Positions 9,729 to 18,567 of a stretch of 64,000 nt of DNA are shown here, one piece after another. The position numbers and the translations under genes are program-made. The stretch's first letter is position 1. Every line of letters begins with the position of its first letter. Source of the stretch: Sphingobacterium spiritivorum (GTDB lineage Bacteria > Bacteroidota > Bacteroidia > Sphingobacteriales > Sphingobacteriaceae); assembly GCF_016724845.1 (NCBI RefSeq), contig NZ_CP068082.1, positions 434,001-498,000 of the forward strand, in the 5' to 3' direction. The notes below the pieces were generated by a model. That model did no database searches. It saw only the letters and a list, made by a program, of their open reading frames with translations, and was not told the origin of the DNA.

Positions 9729-11060
9729 TTAATAGATTTTTATAGGATGACGACGACCCTTATAGAGTAAATATTCTTTTGGAGTACGCTGCAGTGTGAT
9801 TTTCAGGGAATCCTGAGAGGCAGACACACCGGTGAGGATAAGCTGATCCTTACCGTGTCGCTCCACCTGAAAGACATAGCGATCATCTTCCACAATCTTA
9901 TTCTGTAATTCAATACGGCGTCCTCCATCTCTGATTTCGTATCGGTAGAAATGACGACCTCCGTTACCCAATTGCTCGAAATTGCGCAAACTATCAGGCT
10001 GATACACAATCTTGGGACGCAGACTATCTATAACTCCCGGATTATTATTCCGCACGCTCAATGTATTCCAGTTTTCAAATACCACATTTCTCCATCGCTT
10101 ATCATCCTCTAAAGAATAGGCTGTTGTATCTCCGTTCAGAACAAAATGGCTAACATTATAATAGCCTGCAGCATCTTCCAGCCCGGCCTGCTCGGGGTAA
10201 GGATAGCGCTCATAAGACCATATCCGGTAAATACCTCCTGTTAATACCAGCGTAAACACAAGTACAGCTATTTTCAGCCCCTTTCTGTATTGCTGACCGC
10301 GGGTACTGTATAGAGGTTCAAAAGTATCTGCAACAGTATATTTTTCCAGAAAAAGCAGGCTGTAAAGTCTGGGAAGATCATACCATAAAATAGCAAAGGA
10401 CAGCAACAGTAAAAAAGAGCTATAGACCTGCTCCCCTATTCCATATGCATAATTGGCCAATACGATATTGAGCAACAGACATAGTGCTATGGCCGCACCT
10501 ATAGCAGTTGTTTTACGAAACAACAGCAAAACTGCCGCAGCAATTTCCACCAGACCGAGCGCAGGTACATATCCTGCAGAACTGACAGACGTACTCAGAA
10601 AATAGACTTTCCAGGGTAAAAAGTCACCATAATCTGTATGCAGGTCGCTAAGCGTTGGCAATGGCAACAAGACCGGAAACAACTTGACAATACCCGTAGC
10701 CAATAAAGCTATCGCTAACCGGTATCGTAAAAGGACCCTTAATATATAATACAAGCGGTCGGCAGCCACTTCCCGCTTATACAGAATCTGCAATAATACC
10801 GCACCTGCCAGCGCAACAACAAGTGCAATTATCCAGTTAAGATAGCCTTCCAGTTGAAGTCCGACATGCTGATCTTCCGAGAAGAACGAAGTATGATATG
10901 TTGCGAGTTGATAAAAACTTTCAATGCTCAGTAACTTACGGCTTATATCTTCAAACAATACCGGATTGACAGGAATACTCAACAGACCAAAAAATATGAA
11001 GGCCGCCAACAGAGCAAAGACCTGGCCTTTGCTCCACGAATCGTGTAGTGATTTATTCAT
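9729..11060 (-). CDS. DoxX-like integral membrane protein with C-terminal soluble domain (paralogue 1)
   Basis: 443-residue paralogue of the adjacent gene. Hydrophobic segments cover roughly residues 13-260, with the DoxX-like stretch LVEIAAAVLLLFRKTTAIGA and LLLNIVLANYAYG; a soluble C-terminal domain follows from LEDAAGYYNVSHFVLNG. It begins 11 bp after the SusD stop and ends 5 bp before the second paralogue, so the two are surely co-expressed and could form a heterodimer. The two copies have diverged well beyond recent duplication. Function in sulfur redox chemistry is inferred from the rhodanese and persulfide dioxygenase downstream. Confidence 0.75.
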   Translation of the reverse strand: MNKSLHDSWSKGQVFALLAAFIFFGLLSIPVNPVLFEDISRKLLSIESFYQLATYHTSFFSEDQHVGLQLEGYLNWIIALVVALAGAVLLQILYKREVAADRLYYILRVLLRYRLAIALLATGIVKLFPVLLPLPTLSDLHTDYGDFLPWKVYFLSTSVSSAGYVPALGLVEIAAAVLLLFRKTTAIGAAIALCLLLNIVLANYAYGIGEQVYSSFLLLLSFAILWYDLPRLYSLLFLEKYTVADTFEPLYSTRGQQYRKGLKIAVLVFTLVLTGGIYRIWSYERYPYPEQAGLEDAAGYYNVSHFVLNGDTTAYSLEDDKRWRNVVFENWNTLSVRNNNPGVIDSLRPKIVYQPDSLRNFEQLGNGGRHFYRYEIRDGGRRIELQNKIVEDDRYVFQVERHGKDQLILTGVSASQDSLKITLQRTPKEYLLYKGRRHPIKIY

Positions 11061-11071
11061 CCTGATAACGA

Positions 11072-12436
11072 CTATTCATATCCGGGATTCTGTACAAGAT
11101 CTGCATCGACTTCCACATCGTTGTATGGAATAGGAAATATCCACTTCCGCTGGTCCGTGACACCCAGTACCGTTGATGCACGACCTGTACGCACCAGATC
11201 AAACCAGCGGTGAGGTTCGAGTACAAACTCTGCTCTCCGCTCCTGCTCGATATCACTCAGCAGTGTTTCCTTGTTAGAAAGAACCCTGACACTGACATTT
11301 GCACGCCGGCGTACCGCATTCAAGTCCGAAAGGGCTCCTTGCAGATCAGGGGCAGTGCTTTTTGCACGTGCTTCTGCGCGGATCAGATATTGTTCCGCCA
11401 GTCGAAGAATATACGTCGGATTGTCTCCGGAAGAGCGCCAATACAACTTCTGAATGAAGTAATTGCGTATGGTGGCTGTAGAATTGTCCGTAATCAGTGC
11501 TTTGCGGTCCCCTCCTACATTTGCCTGTTGCAAAAACTGATACACCTCAGGTCCCGGACCGTACTGGTTGCGGTAACTGAGACTCGACCAGGAGCCAAAA
11601 TGTGCACTTTGATCAGCAGCTGAAAAGGCCAGTTCAAAGACGGATTCCTTTGTATTAAGTCCGCCCAGAATAGTTGACCAGGGCACCAGTTCGTAATTTG
11701 TATTTCCAATTACCTTTGTTGCATACTCAATTGCCTTATCCCAGTTTTCCTGATAGAGATATACCTTTGCTTTCAGCGCATATACAGTATTCTTAGTGAC
11801 GCGATTCCGGTCTACAGTGGCAGGCAAAAGAGTTTCTGCCTGATCCAGATCTTTCAATACCTGTGCATAGACCGTTTTTTGATCGCTTTGCTTCACACCG
11901 CTGAAATCAGACGGAGATTTGGTCGCCTGCAATACGACCGGGATATTACCCCATGCTTTTGCCAGATCAAAGAAGGCTAACGCGCGCAGGAAATGTGCCT
12001 CTCCTGTGAATTTATTTCTTGCATCTGCGGTAATAGATTCACTACTCAGCGCAGCTACTTTCTCAATCACATTATTGGCGCCATTCACGACCTTATAGAT
12101 ATCGTACCATACATTATTGATCAAGGTATTATCCGGACGGTATTCGTGTACGGGAAAGGCATTGTAATAATTGAGTGTACCGACCCAGATGTGGTCACCA
12201 CCGGACAGATAAGCCATCGCAGCGTAACCGTCACCTCCATAATACAGACGTGACTGCAGCGCACTGTAAACTCCTAAAACAGCCGTTTCTGCCGTATTTT
12301 GATCTACCACAATGGCATTGCCTGAAATAGATTGTGTGGGATCAACATTCAGAAAATAATCCGAGCAACTACTAAGTCCGGATAATAAAGTCGTTCCCAG
12401 AAGCAGGTATATTATATATTGATATTGTGTTTTCAT
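11072..12436 (-). CDS. SusD/RagB-family outer-membrane lipoprotein
   Basis: Substrate-binding lid of the SusCD pair in the sulfur run. The ATG at 12436 gives a lipoprotein signal ending in SGLSSC (Cys at about residue 24); an in-frame ATG at 12457 lies seven codons earlier. The family pattern is clear: QSISGNAIVV near the N-terminus, ALAFFDLAKAWGNIPVV in the TPR-like core, LIRAEARAK, and the RRAEFVLEPHRWFDLVRTGRA block followed by a C-terminal NPGYE. Length about 454 residues is usual. Gaps are 41 bp to SusC and 11 bp to the DoxX-like gene. Confidence 0.95.
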   Translation of the reverse strand: MKTQYQYIIYLLLGTTLLSGLSSCSDYFLNVDPTQSISGNAIVVDQNTAETAVLGVYSALQSRLYYGGDGYAAMAYLSGGDHIWVGTLNYYNAFPVHEYRPDNTLINNVWYDIYKVVNGANNVIEKVAALSSESITADARNKFTGEAHFLRALAFFDLAKAWGNIPVVLQATKSPSDFSGVKQSDQKTVYAQVLKDLDQAETLLPATVDRNRVTKNTVYALKAKVYLYQENWDKAIEYATKVIGNTNYELVPWSTILGGLNTKESVFELAFSAADQSAHFGSWSSLSYRNQYGPGPEVYQFLQQANVGGDRKALITDNSTATIRNYFIQKLYWRSSGDNPTYILRLAEQYLIRAEARAKSTAPDLQGALSDLNAVRRRANVSVRVLSNKETLLSDIEQERRAEFVLEPHRWFDLVRTGRASTVLGVTDQRKWIFPIPYNDVEVDADLVQNPGYE

Positions 12437-12477
12437 TTTAAATATATTGATGATCAAATCGTAAGAAAAACCGTTGA

Positions 12478-15400
12478 TTATAAAGTAAGGTTGACACCAA
12501 ACTGATAGACACGGGCATGTGGAGGCATAGAGAAATCCAGCCCCTGTACAGTCGCTCCGGCCTGACTTTGCGCTACATTGACTTCCGGATCGGGCCCGCT
12601 GTAACCTGTAAAAGTCAGCAGATTCGTCGCATTGAAATATACTCCCAGTTTTTTGATAACAGTTTGCTTTCCAAGCAATGCTGTCGGAAAGGTATAGCCT
12701 ATATTGATATATTTCAGACGGATAAAGGAAGCATCTTCCAGAAATCGGCTGCTTTCATAATTGTGATTGTAACTTCCGTCCGGATTTTGCAAAGTTGTGA
12801 TACGCGGAATATCCGTCACATCCCCCGGTTCCTGCCAGCTGCGAAGCATGCTGGATAACATGGACCAGGAAGTCCCTCTGCTCCCTGCGTGTTCCTGAAA
12901 ATAACGGTTCATGTTAAACACCTTATTTCCCTGAGAAAAGTAGAAGTTAAATGCAAATGAAAAATTCTTGTAGCTCAACTGATTGGTCAGGCTTCCGTAA
13001 ATGGCTGGCCATGCATCGCCTACGATCTGACGGTCATCTACCGTGATCTTTCCGTCTCCGGTACGGGAATCATCGTATACCGCATTTCCGGTCTGTGTAT
13101 CTACATACAATTGTTTATACAGCCAGAAAGAATACAAGGGATATCCCTCTTCTATCCGTACCCAGTCTCTGTTATATTGGGTAAAGGATTTGGATAATTT
13201 TTCAACCTTATTCTTGTTATGAGAGATATTGAATGTCGTATTCCACTGAAAATGATCATTGGTAATATTCAATGTCTTCAGTTCGATTTCAAATCCCTTA
13301 TTACTGATTTCTCCAAAATTCTGATAAGAAGAACTGAATCCGGTCTTCGCCGGAGTCGGCACTTCCAACAGCAGATCTTTGGTATACTTATTATAAAGAT
13401 CCACATTCAGACTTACACGTCTGTCGAACAACGAGGTTTCCAGTCCTACATTCCACTGCCGGGTGGTTTCCCATTTCAGATTTTCATTACCAAGCTGTGT
13501 AGGCGCTACCCCCGGTTTATCCAGATAGTTGTTACCGCCGGTCCAGAGCAGTTGAGAGGAGAAGTCCGGAATCCCCTGATTCCCGGTCCATCCGATACTA
13601 CCTTTCAGCTGTAAAGTATTGATAAATGAAAGATTCTGACGCAAAAAATCCTCTTTCGCTATATTCCATGCTGCACCTACAGAAGGAAATGTCGCCCAGC
13701 GATTGTTCGCTCCGAACCGTGAAGATGCATCTGTACGTACATTCGCATCTAAGCTATACCGATCTTTAAACGTATAGTTGACACCACCGAAATAGGAGAT
13801 CAGTCCATTATATAACCTGCCGGTAGCTGAGGCTGTAGTGACCGCTGCTGAAGAGATCGTTGTAAACTGCGTACTTGGATAATTGGTACCTGTCAGCGAG
13901 GCACGGCTTATAAAACCGCGTTGCAATGTATTGCCAAGGAAAACAGAAAGAAAGTGTTCCTTATCGGATAACGGAATATAATTCAGCAACTGTTCAGCGA
14001 CCCATGTTGTTTCAGTAGAAAGTACATCACGTCCGCTTCCGTTTGTAGCCAGACCCTGATTAAGATTGGCATTGTAATAGATCACTTCATTGTAAGAATT
14101 ATCATCCAGACTGAAAGACGATTTAAAACTCAGGTTTTTCAATATATTCCATTTTGCAAATACATTACCGATCAGGTGTTTGCCATACGCATGGCTATTG
14201 CTATTTTCCAGCAATACATACGGATTATTGAAGCGCTCGCCTCTGTTGTAGGTTCCGTCCGCATTAAACAAAGGAGTCAATGTCGGCGTGTGTAATCCGG
14301 TATTGGTAATACCTCCGGTATCCCCTGTCGGTACGGTCTCCCGTTCGGTACTGCTGTAAGCTATGCTTGTCCCGATGGAAAGAGCCGAACTAATCTGATG
14401 GTCCAGATTGGTACGGAAGGAGAGTCGGTTAAAATCCTGTAATTTGAGGATAGATGGTTGTTTGGTATATTCTCCACTCAGGAAGAAAGAAGTCTTCTCT
14501 CCTCCTCCGGCAACAGAAAGGTTGTGTGTGGTCTGTACCGGATCCCGGAAAATAAGACTCAATCTGTCGTAGGTTCCCTGATCTTCCGGATTGCCGGCTC
14601 CACCTTCACTTAGCGGACGGTAAGGTCGTGTTTCATAACTCTTACCATCATTGATCCACTGCTGATTCAGAATGGAAGCATGCTCCGGCCCTGTTACAAG
14701 ACTCCATACCTTGGGCGTAGTAGCCTTACCGATTACAGAGTTAAGATTGATGCGGGTAGCTGCATTGCGTTTTCCTCTTTTAGTAGTGACTATAATAACT
14801 CCGTTTGCACCACGGGAGCCATACATAGCCGTAGCATTTGCATCTTTGAAAACTTCGATAGATTCAATATCCGCAGGATTGATATCGGCCAGCGGATTGA
14901 TATTCTGTCCTCCGGCATTTACATTCTGCAGGGATCTGCTATTGATAAATACACCGTCAATAATGTACAGCGGATCATTATTTGCATTGATGGAAGTTGC
15001 TCCGCGCAGCCTTACTAATGCGGAACCGCCCTCGACACCGGAAGCCGAAGCAATCTGCAAACCCGGAGCCAGGCCCTGAATCTTCTCACTTAGACTGACG
15101 CCTCCCTGAAATTCCAGCGCCTTGCCTTTAACCTCGGTAATAGCGCCTGTTTCGGAAGAACGACGCTTTTGCGCATATCCCACAACAACGACCTCATCCA
15201 GTTGATCCTGATTTTGAGATAAGACAATAACTGCAGGAGAAGAGCGTATCACCACTTTACGTTTGGTATACCCGACCACGCTTACAATCACTGTTGCAGG
15301 AAGTTTCTGGCCCGTGACCAGTTTAAAATTTCCAAGTTCGTCCGTCTGTACCTGATGCGTTACAGCCTCAAGTTGTACAGTCGCTCCTGCTATAGGATTA

Positions 15401-15543
15401 CGCGTCAGCGAGTCAATCACCTTTCCGGCGATAGAGGCATTGATCAGCGGAGTGGATTGACCGTATGCCGTTACATGTATTCCACAAAGGAAAACCATGC
15501 AAAGAAGTGTACTAAAAACACGGTTTCTAGTATTATTTTTCAT
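12478..15543 (-). CDS. SusC/RagA-family TonB-dependent transporter
   Basis: 1021-residue outer-membrane transporter. Signal peptide (about 1-28), carboxypeptidase-regulatory-like domain (about 35-110), the LDEVVVVGY TonB-box-like segment, plug domain (about 120-240, with MYGSRGANGVIIVTTKRGK), then the beta barrel ending in FGVNLTL. There is no STN domain and no sigma/FecR pair nearby, so it is probably not an ECF-cascade receptor. It is the first gene of the seven-gene run with sulfur enzymes. The leader of about 270 bases holds a short Cys/Met-rich ORF (15729-15812) and an antisense-oriented terminator (15623-15654). The substrate is unknown; an organosulfur or thiol compound is my inference. 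Confidence 0.95.
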   Translation of the reverse strand: MKNNTRNRVFSTLLCMVFLCGIHVTAYGQSTPLINASIAGKVIDSLTRNPIAGATVQLEAVTHQVQTDELGNFKLVTGQKLPATVIVSVVGYTKRKVVIRSSPAVIVLSQNQDQLDEVVVVGYAQKRRSSETGAITEVKGKALEFQGGVSLSEKIQGLAPGLQIASASGVEGGSALVRLRGATSINANNDPLYIIDGVFINSRSLQNVNAGGQNINPLADINPADIESIEVFKDANATAMYGSRGANGVIIVTTKRGKRNAATRINLNSVIGKATTPKVWSLVTGPEHASILNQQWINDGKSYETRPYRPLSEGGAGNPEDQGTYDRLSLIFRDPVQTTHNLSVAGGGEKTSFFLSGEYTKQPSILKLQDFNRLSFRTNLDHQISSALSIGTSIAYSSTERETVPTGDTGGITNTGLHTPTLTPLFNADGTYNRGERFNNPYVLLENSNSHAYGKHLIGNVFAKWNILKNLSFKSSFSLDDNSYNEVIYYNANLNQGLATNGSGRDVLSTETTWVAEQLLNYIPLSDKEHFLSVFLGNTLQRGFISRASLTGTNYPSTQFTTISSAAVTTASATGRLYNGLISYFGGVNYTFKDRYSLDANVRTDASSRFGANNRWATFPSVGAAWNIAKEDFLRQNLSFINTLQLKGSIGWTGNQGIPDFSSQLLWTGGNNYLDKPGVAPTQLGNENLKWETTRQWNVGLETSLFDRRVSLNVDLYNKYTKDLLLEVPTPAKTGFSSSYQNFGEISNKGFEIELKTLNITNDHFQWNTTFNISHNKNKVEKLSKSFTQYNRDWVRIEEGYPLYSFWLYKQLYVDTQTGNAVYDDSRTGDGKITVDDRQIVGDAWPAIYGSLTNQLSYKNFSFAFNFYFSQGNKVFNMNRYFQEHAGSRGTSWSMLSSMLRSWQEPGDVTDIPRITTLQNPDGSYNHNYESSRFLEDASFIRLKYINIGYTFPTALLGKQTVIKKLGVYFNATNLLTFTGYSGPDPEVNVAQSQAGATVQGLDFSMPPHARVYQFGVNLTL

Positions 15544-15654
15544 ATTTTTGATTGGTTTTAATATAAAATTTCAATAACAAGCCACAACGCCAATTGAACA
15601 CTTGTTGTTGATATGAGCCCATCAGGGAGGTAGTTTATACTTCCCTGTTTTTTT
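15543..15654 (+). ncRNA. Candidate antisense RNA ending at a + strand terminator in the SusC leader
   Basis: An 8-pair hairpin with one G-U (arms 15623-15630 and 15640-15647) is followed by seven T (15648-15654), the layout of a + strand intrinsic terminator, yet no + strand gene ends here. On the - strand the same stem has a C-A mismatch and no T run. A TATTTTTG box on the + strand at 15543-15550 fits the -7 consensus, but no good -33 box precedes it, so the 5' end is a guess. Antisense RNAs next to susC genes are known from Bacteroides (DonS type). Confidence 0.35.
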
Positions 15655-15728
15655 GAATATAGCTATCCAATGATGCCCCTGAAGACACCTTAGATCATTG
15701 CCACTAAACGATTGAAAGAGTTATTGTA

Positions 15729-15812
15729 TCAACACATGCACATCGGGCTGCACATTCGCAATACAGTGTTAAGGGATAACATAGAGAGTGAGGTAAAGGT
15801 TTGTGTTTTCAT
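15729..15812 (-). CDS. Cys/Met-rich leader peptide upstream of the sulfur operon
   Basis: 27-codon ORF from ATG (15810-15812) to TGA (15729-15731). The peptide begins MKTQTFTSLSML and ends LRMCSPMCMC, so six of its last eight residues except Ser and Pro are Cys or Met (C, M, C, M, C plus the Met before). It lies about 185 bp ahead of the SusC start, same strand, downstream of a TACCTTTA -7-like box at 15822-15829, in an operon whose enzymes handle sulfane sulfur. A ribosome stalling on Cys or Met codons when these are scarce could switch expression of the operon; this is inference by analogy with amino-acid attenuation leaders. It could also be a chance ORF, but the composition is striking. 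Confidence 0.6.
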   Translation of the reverse strand: MKTQTFTSLSMLSLNTVLRMCSPMCMC

Positions 15813-15821
15813 GTTCTTGGA

Positions 15822-15829
15822 TAAAGGTA
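15822..15829 (-). promoter_or_regulatory. -7-like promoter box for the leader ORF and sulfur operon
   Basis: TACCTTTA on the - strand, one base off the Bacteroidota TAnnTTTG consensus, 9 bp before the leader ATG. I see no clear TTTG at the -33 distance, so this is weak alone. The same TACCTTTA occurs before the small-RNA candidate at 20142. Confidence 0.4.
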
Positions 15830-16143
15830 AATTTTAATTCATTTTACTGTGTTTTGAAATGTTACTGAACGCTGAAGAGTTGATCTTCAGGAGCTCAGAA
15901 ACACTGATCAATATTAAATAGTCATAATACAAGTACAAACATACAATAAAATCTACTAAATCAATAGACTTTATTAATTATTTTTAATTTTCCTTTCTGA
16001 ACAGGTTTTTAAAAGCCTTCAGGCAGCCTTAAATCTCACAAGAATACGCTGCATCTGACAGCTATCTCTCAAGAATAAAAATCGCCGATTAAACATTTTT
16101 TAGATTAAATCCTCACCTCCACCCTGATTATTTCAAAATTAAT

Positions 16144-16175
16144 GTTGCAACATACTCCTTTATATCATACTTTTA
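16144..16175 (+). promoter_or_regulatory. Candidate promoter of the TonB receptor / PepSY pair
   Basis: GTTG at 16144-16147, 20 bp, then TACTTTTA at 16168-16175, about 40 bp before the ATG. Both boxes are one base off the Bacteroidota consensus. Confidence 0.45.
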
Positions 16176-16216
16176 CAGCTTTATTTAAATTAAGTCCAAA
16201 TAAGAACACATATTAA

Positions 16217-18565
16217 ATGTCTCTTCCCTTACCCAAACTACAAGTCAGATTTTTCAGATACAGTCTGCTTTGCATGCTGATTCTTTTAGTAAATCATACT
16301 ATTGCACAAGCACAATCCATACAACTTCTTGTCCGGGATGAAAGTAATCGTCCACTTCCGCACGCGACAGTTTACCTCAACAAAAAAGCTACAGGGTCTA
16401 CCAGCCGGGGCGGCTCATTCAACATCCCTCAGCAATCTTCCAATACATTTCAGCTGACCGTCTCTTCTCTCGGATATCAAACTTATACAGGCATATTACG
16501 CACAGACACACTTTCAAATCCCTTTATTATCACGCTAAAAGACAGCAGATCTCTGGATGAGGTAGTTGTCACTGCGGGTAGAAAAGCAGAAAGCATAGAT
16601 GAAATACCATCTTCTGTATCTATTCTGACACGTAAGGAAATAGAGGCACAGATCAATATCACCTCCAATTTAGCCTCTATACTTGGCAATACGATACCGG
16701 GATTGGGAACATCCAACAACAAATCCACTAATTCGGGACAGACTCTGCGGGGACGCGCGGTATTGGTGCTGATTGATGGAATCCCTCAGTCTACTCCATT
16801 GATGAATGGCAGTCGCGATCTTCGCACTATAGATCCAGGTGTAATCGAGCGCATTGAAGTAATCAAGGGAGCAACCTCTATATATGGCAACGGATCCGGT
16901 GGAGGTATTATCAATTACATCACCAAAAAGAACACAGACAATGTACCTCTCTCCGGACAGACATTTGCAGGAACGTCCTTCAATCCGGTACATCCGGGTC
17001 AGACGATGGGCTATCGCTTTGCACAAATGTTTTCAGGCAGGAGCAACAAATTCAGTTATACGGTAAGCGGATCTGCAGATTATACAGGCCTGCAAAGGGA
17101 TGGAAAAGGCCTTCCTATCGGACAGCAGGATGGTATGTCCAATTCTTATCAGTACAATGCTTTTATCAAACTGGGATACGACCTGGACAGTAACACTTCC
17201 ATAAGTGCATTCTACAATCTTTACAACAGTACACAACATACACGCTATATCAATCAAGCTGGTGTATACGGAGAATCTCCTGCCATCGGTGTACGTGGAG
17301 AAGAACCCGGTGAAAATGCCGGCACTCCATACAACCATAATATTATGATGAACCTGACAAAGCGTAATCTTTTCGGACAGACGCAACTGGATCTCAGCGG
17401 ATATTACAATTCATTCAGTTCCATGAACAGATATGTACCTTCGGGAACAGCATGGTACGGACCGGGACAAACAAAGATCAACTCCGAGAAAAAAGGAGTC
17501 CGAATTAACCTCAACACGCCTTTCCGTATCGGAAATATCCCGACAGAAGTAACATATGGATTGGATTTACTGAATGATGTCACAAATCAAAACCTGACAG
17601 ATGGCAGAATTTATATTCCGGATATGAATATGGTTAACTTTGCACCATACGCGCAATTGAAAATGGATGTACTGGAAAACCTTATTTTTAAAGGAGGAGT
17701 ACGCTATGAAAATGCGACCGTCAAGGTAAAAGATTTTAACACCATTGCAACCGGACCTGATGGTCAGGGAAGCATAGCTGTATCAGGAGGAAAGATTCCC
17801 TACAAAGCGACTATGTTTAATGCCGGCCTCCGCTATACGAAATATGACATCTTTAATCCTTTTGTTAGTTTCTCTCAGGGTTTTGCTATCAATGAACTCG
17901 GGCGTATACTCCGTCGTGCAAAAGCAAATACATTAGATCAGCTGGAGACAGACCCTATTATCACGAATAACTATGAGGTAGGATTTTCGAGTCAGTATAA
18001 CTGGCTTCATCTATCAGCGGCCTACTACATCAGCACATCCAAGCTTGGAGTCAATCTGGTAGATGTGGGTGGTTTCCTGATGGCACAACGTGAACCTGAA
18101 AATGTAAAAGGATATGAACTGGCTGCTGAAGCAAGACTTTCGCCACAATGGACGCTGGGCGCAAACTATGCTTTTGTAGAAGGAAAAGCCAAATTTGACG
18201 ACGGACGCAAAGTATATCTCAACGGATCACGTATAACTCCGCCCAAAGCCACAGCCTATGTGTATTACAGACCGGCTTCCCATTGGAATCTTCAACTCTT
18301 CTGGGTACATACCGGCTCAAGGGATCGTTTTCCACTCAATGACAAAGGAAAATACAACAACAGTGAGGGTCCGATCAAACCTGTGGACTTATTTAATCTG
18401 TCCGCAGCATACACGATCAATACCAAATGGAGCCTGGGTCTGGGTGTAGAAAATCTTTTCAACAAGACGTACTATCCTACAGTCAGCCAGTATCGCGCCA
18501 TAGATGCCGAATATGCCAGAGGTAATGGCATGCAGGCAAATATTAATATCCATTATAAGTTTTAA
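16217..18565 (+). CDS. TonB-dependent siderophore-type receptor with carboxypeptidase-like N-terminal domain
   Basis: 782-residue outer-membrane receptor of the FepA/FhuA-like type rather than the SusC type. Signal peptide (about 1-33, TIAQAQS), carboxypeptidase-regulatory-like domain (about 35-110), LDEVVVTAGRK TonB-box-like segment, plug (about 125-240, with GATSIYGNGSGGGIINYITKK), then a barrel ending in INIHYKF. No STN domain. It is followed after 2 bp by a PepSY-domain membrane protein, a pairing common in iron-siderophore uptake, where the membrane protein may reduce the ferric siderophore. Iron control is expected but I see no Fur box I would trust. Confidence 0.9.
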   Translation: MSLPLPKLQVRFFRYSLLCMLILLVNHTIAQAQSIQLLVRDESNRPLPHATVYLNKKATGSTSRGGSFNIPQQSSNTFQLTVSSLGYQTYTGILRTDTLSNPFIITLKDSRSLDEVVVTAGRKAESIDEIPSSVSILTRKEIEAQINITSNLASILGNTIPGLGTSNNKSTNSGQTLRGRAVLVLIDGIPQSTPLMNGSRDLRTIDPGVIERIEVIKGATSIYGNGSGGGIINYITKKNTDNVPLSGQTFAGTSFNPVHPGQTMGYRFAQMFSGRSNKFSYTVSGSADYTGLQRDGKGLPIGQQDGMSNSYQYNAFIKLGYDLDSNTSISAFYNLYNSTQHTRYINQAGVYGESPAIGVRGEEPGENAGTPYNHNIMMNLTKRNLFGQTQLDLSGYYNSFSSMNRYVPSGTAWYGPGQTKINSEKKGVRINLNTPFRIGNIPTEVTYGLDLLNDVTNQNLTDGRIYIPDMNMVNFAPYAQLKMDVLENLIFKGGVRYENATVKVKDFNTIATGPDGQGSIAVSGGKIPYKATMFNAGLRYTKYDIFNPFVSFSQGFAINELGRILRRAKANTLDQLETDPIITNNYEVGFSSQYNWLHLSAAYYISTSKLGVNLVDVGGFLMAQREPENVKGYELAAEARLSPQWTLGANYAFVEGKAKFDDGRKVYLNGSRITPPKATAYVYYRPASHWNLQLFWVHTGSRDRFPLNDKGKYNNSEGPIKPVDLFNLSAAYTINTKWSLGLGVENLFNKTYYPTVSQYRAIDAEYARGNGMQANINIHYKF

Positions 18566-18567
18566 AT

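Larger units (their letters stand above)
15544..16216. other. 673-bp intergenic region between divergent SusC operon and TonB receptor
   Basis: Besides the leader ORF and terminator listed separately it holds a 7-bp dyad, CAATGAT (15668-15674) with ATCATTG (15694-15700), in the SusC leader. The stretch 15840-16140 is AT-rich and shows nothing I can name. I looked for the SAM riboswitch core because of the sulfur genes and did not find it. Confidence 0.6.

Noticed and set aside
15694-15837. Open frame of 47 codons on the + strand in the SusC leader
   Set aside because: No start codon at its beginning, and it lies opposite the leader ORF; coding by chance is more likely.
15544-15840. SAM riboswitch before the sulfur operon
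   Set aside because: The conserved core and stem layout of the SAM-I or SAM-II type is not there; only a short dyad and the leader ORF are seen.
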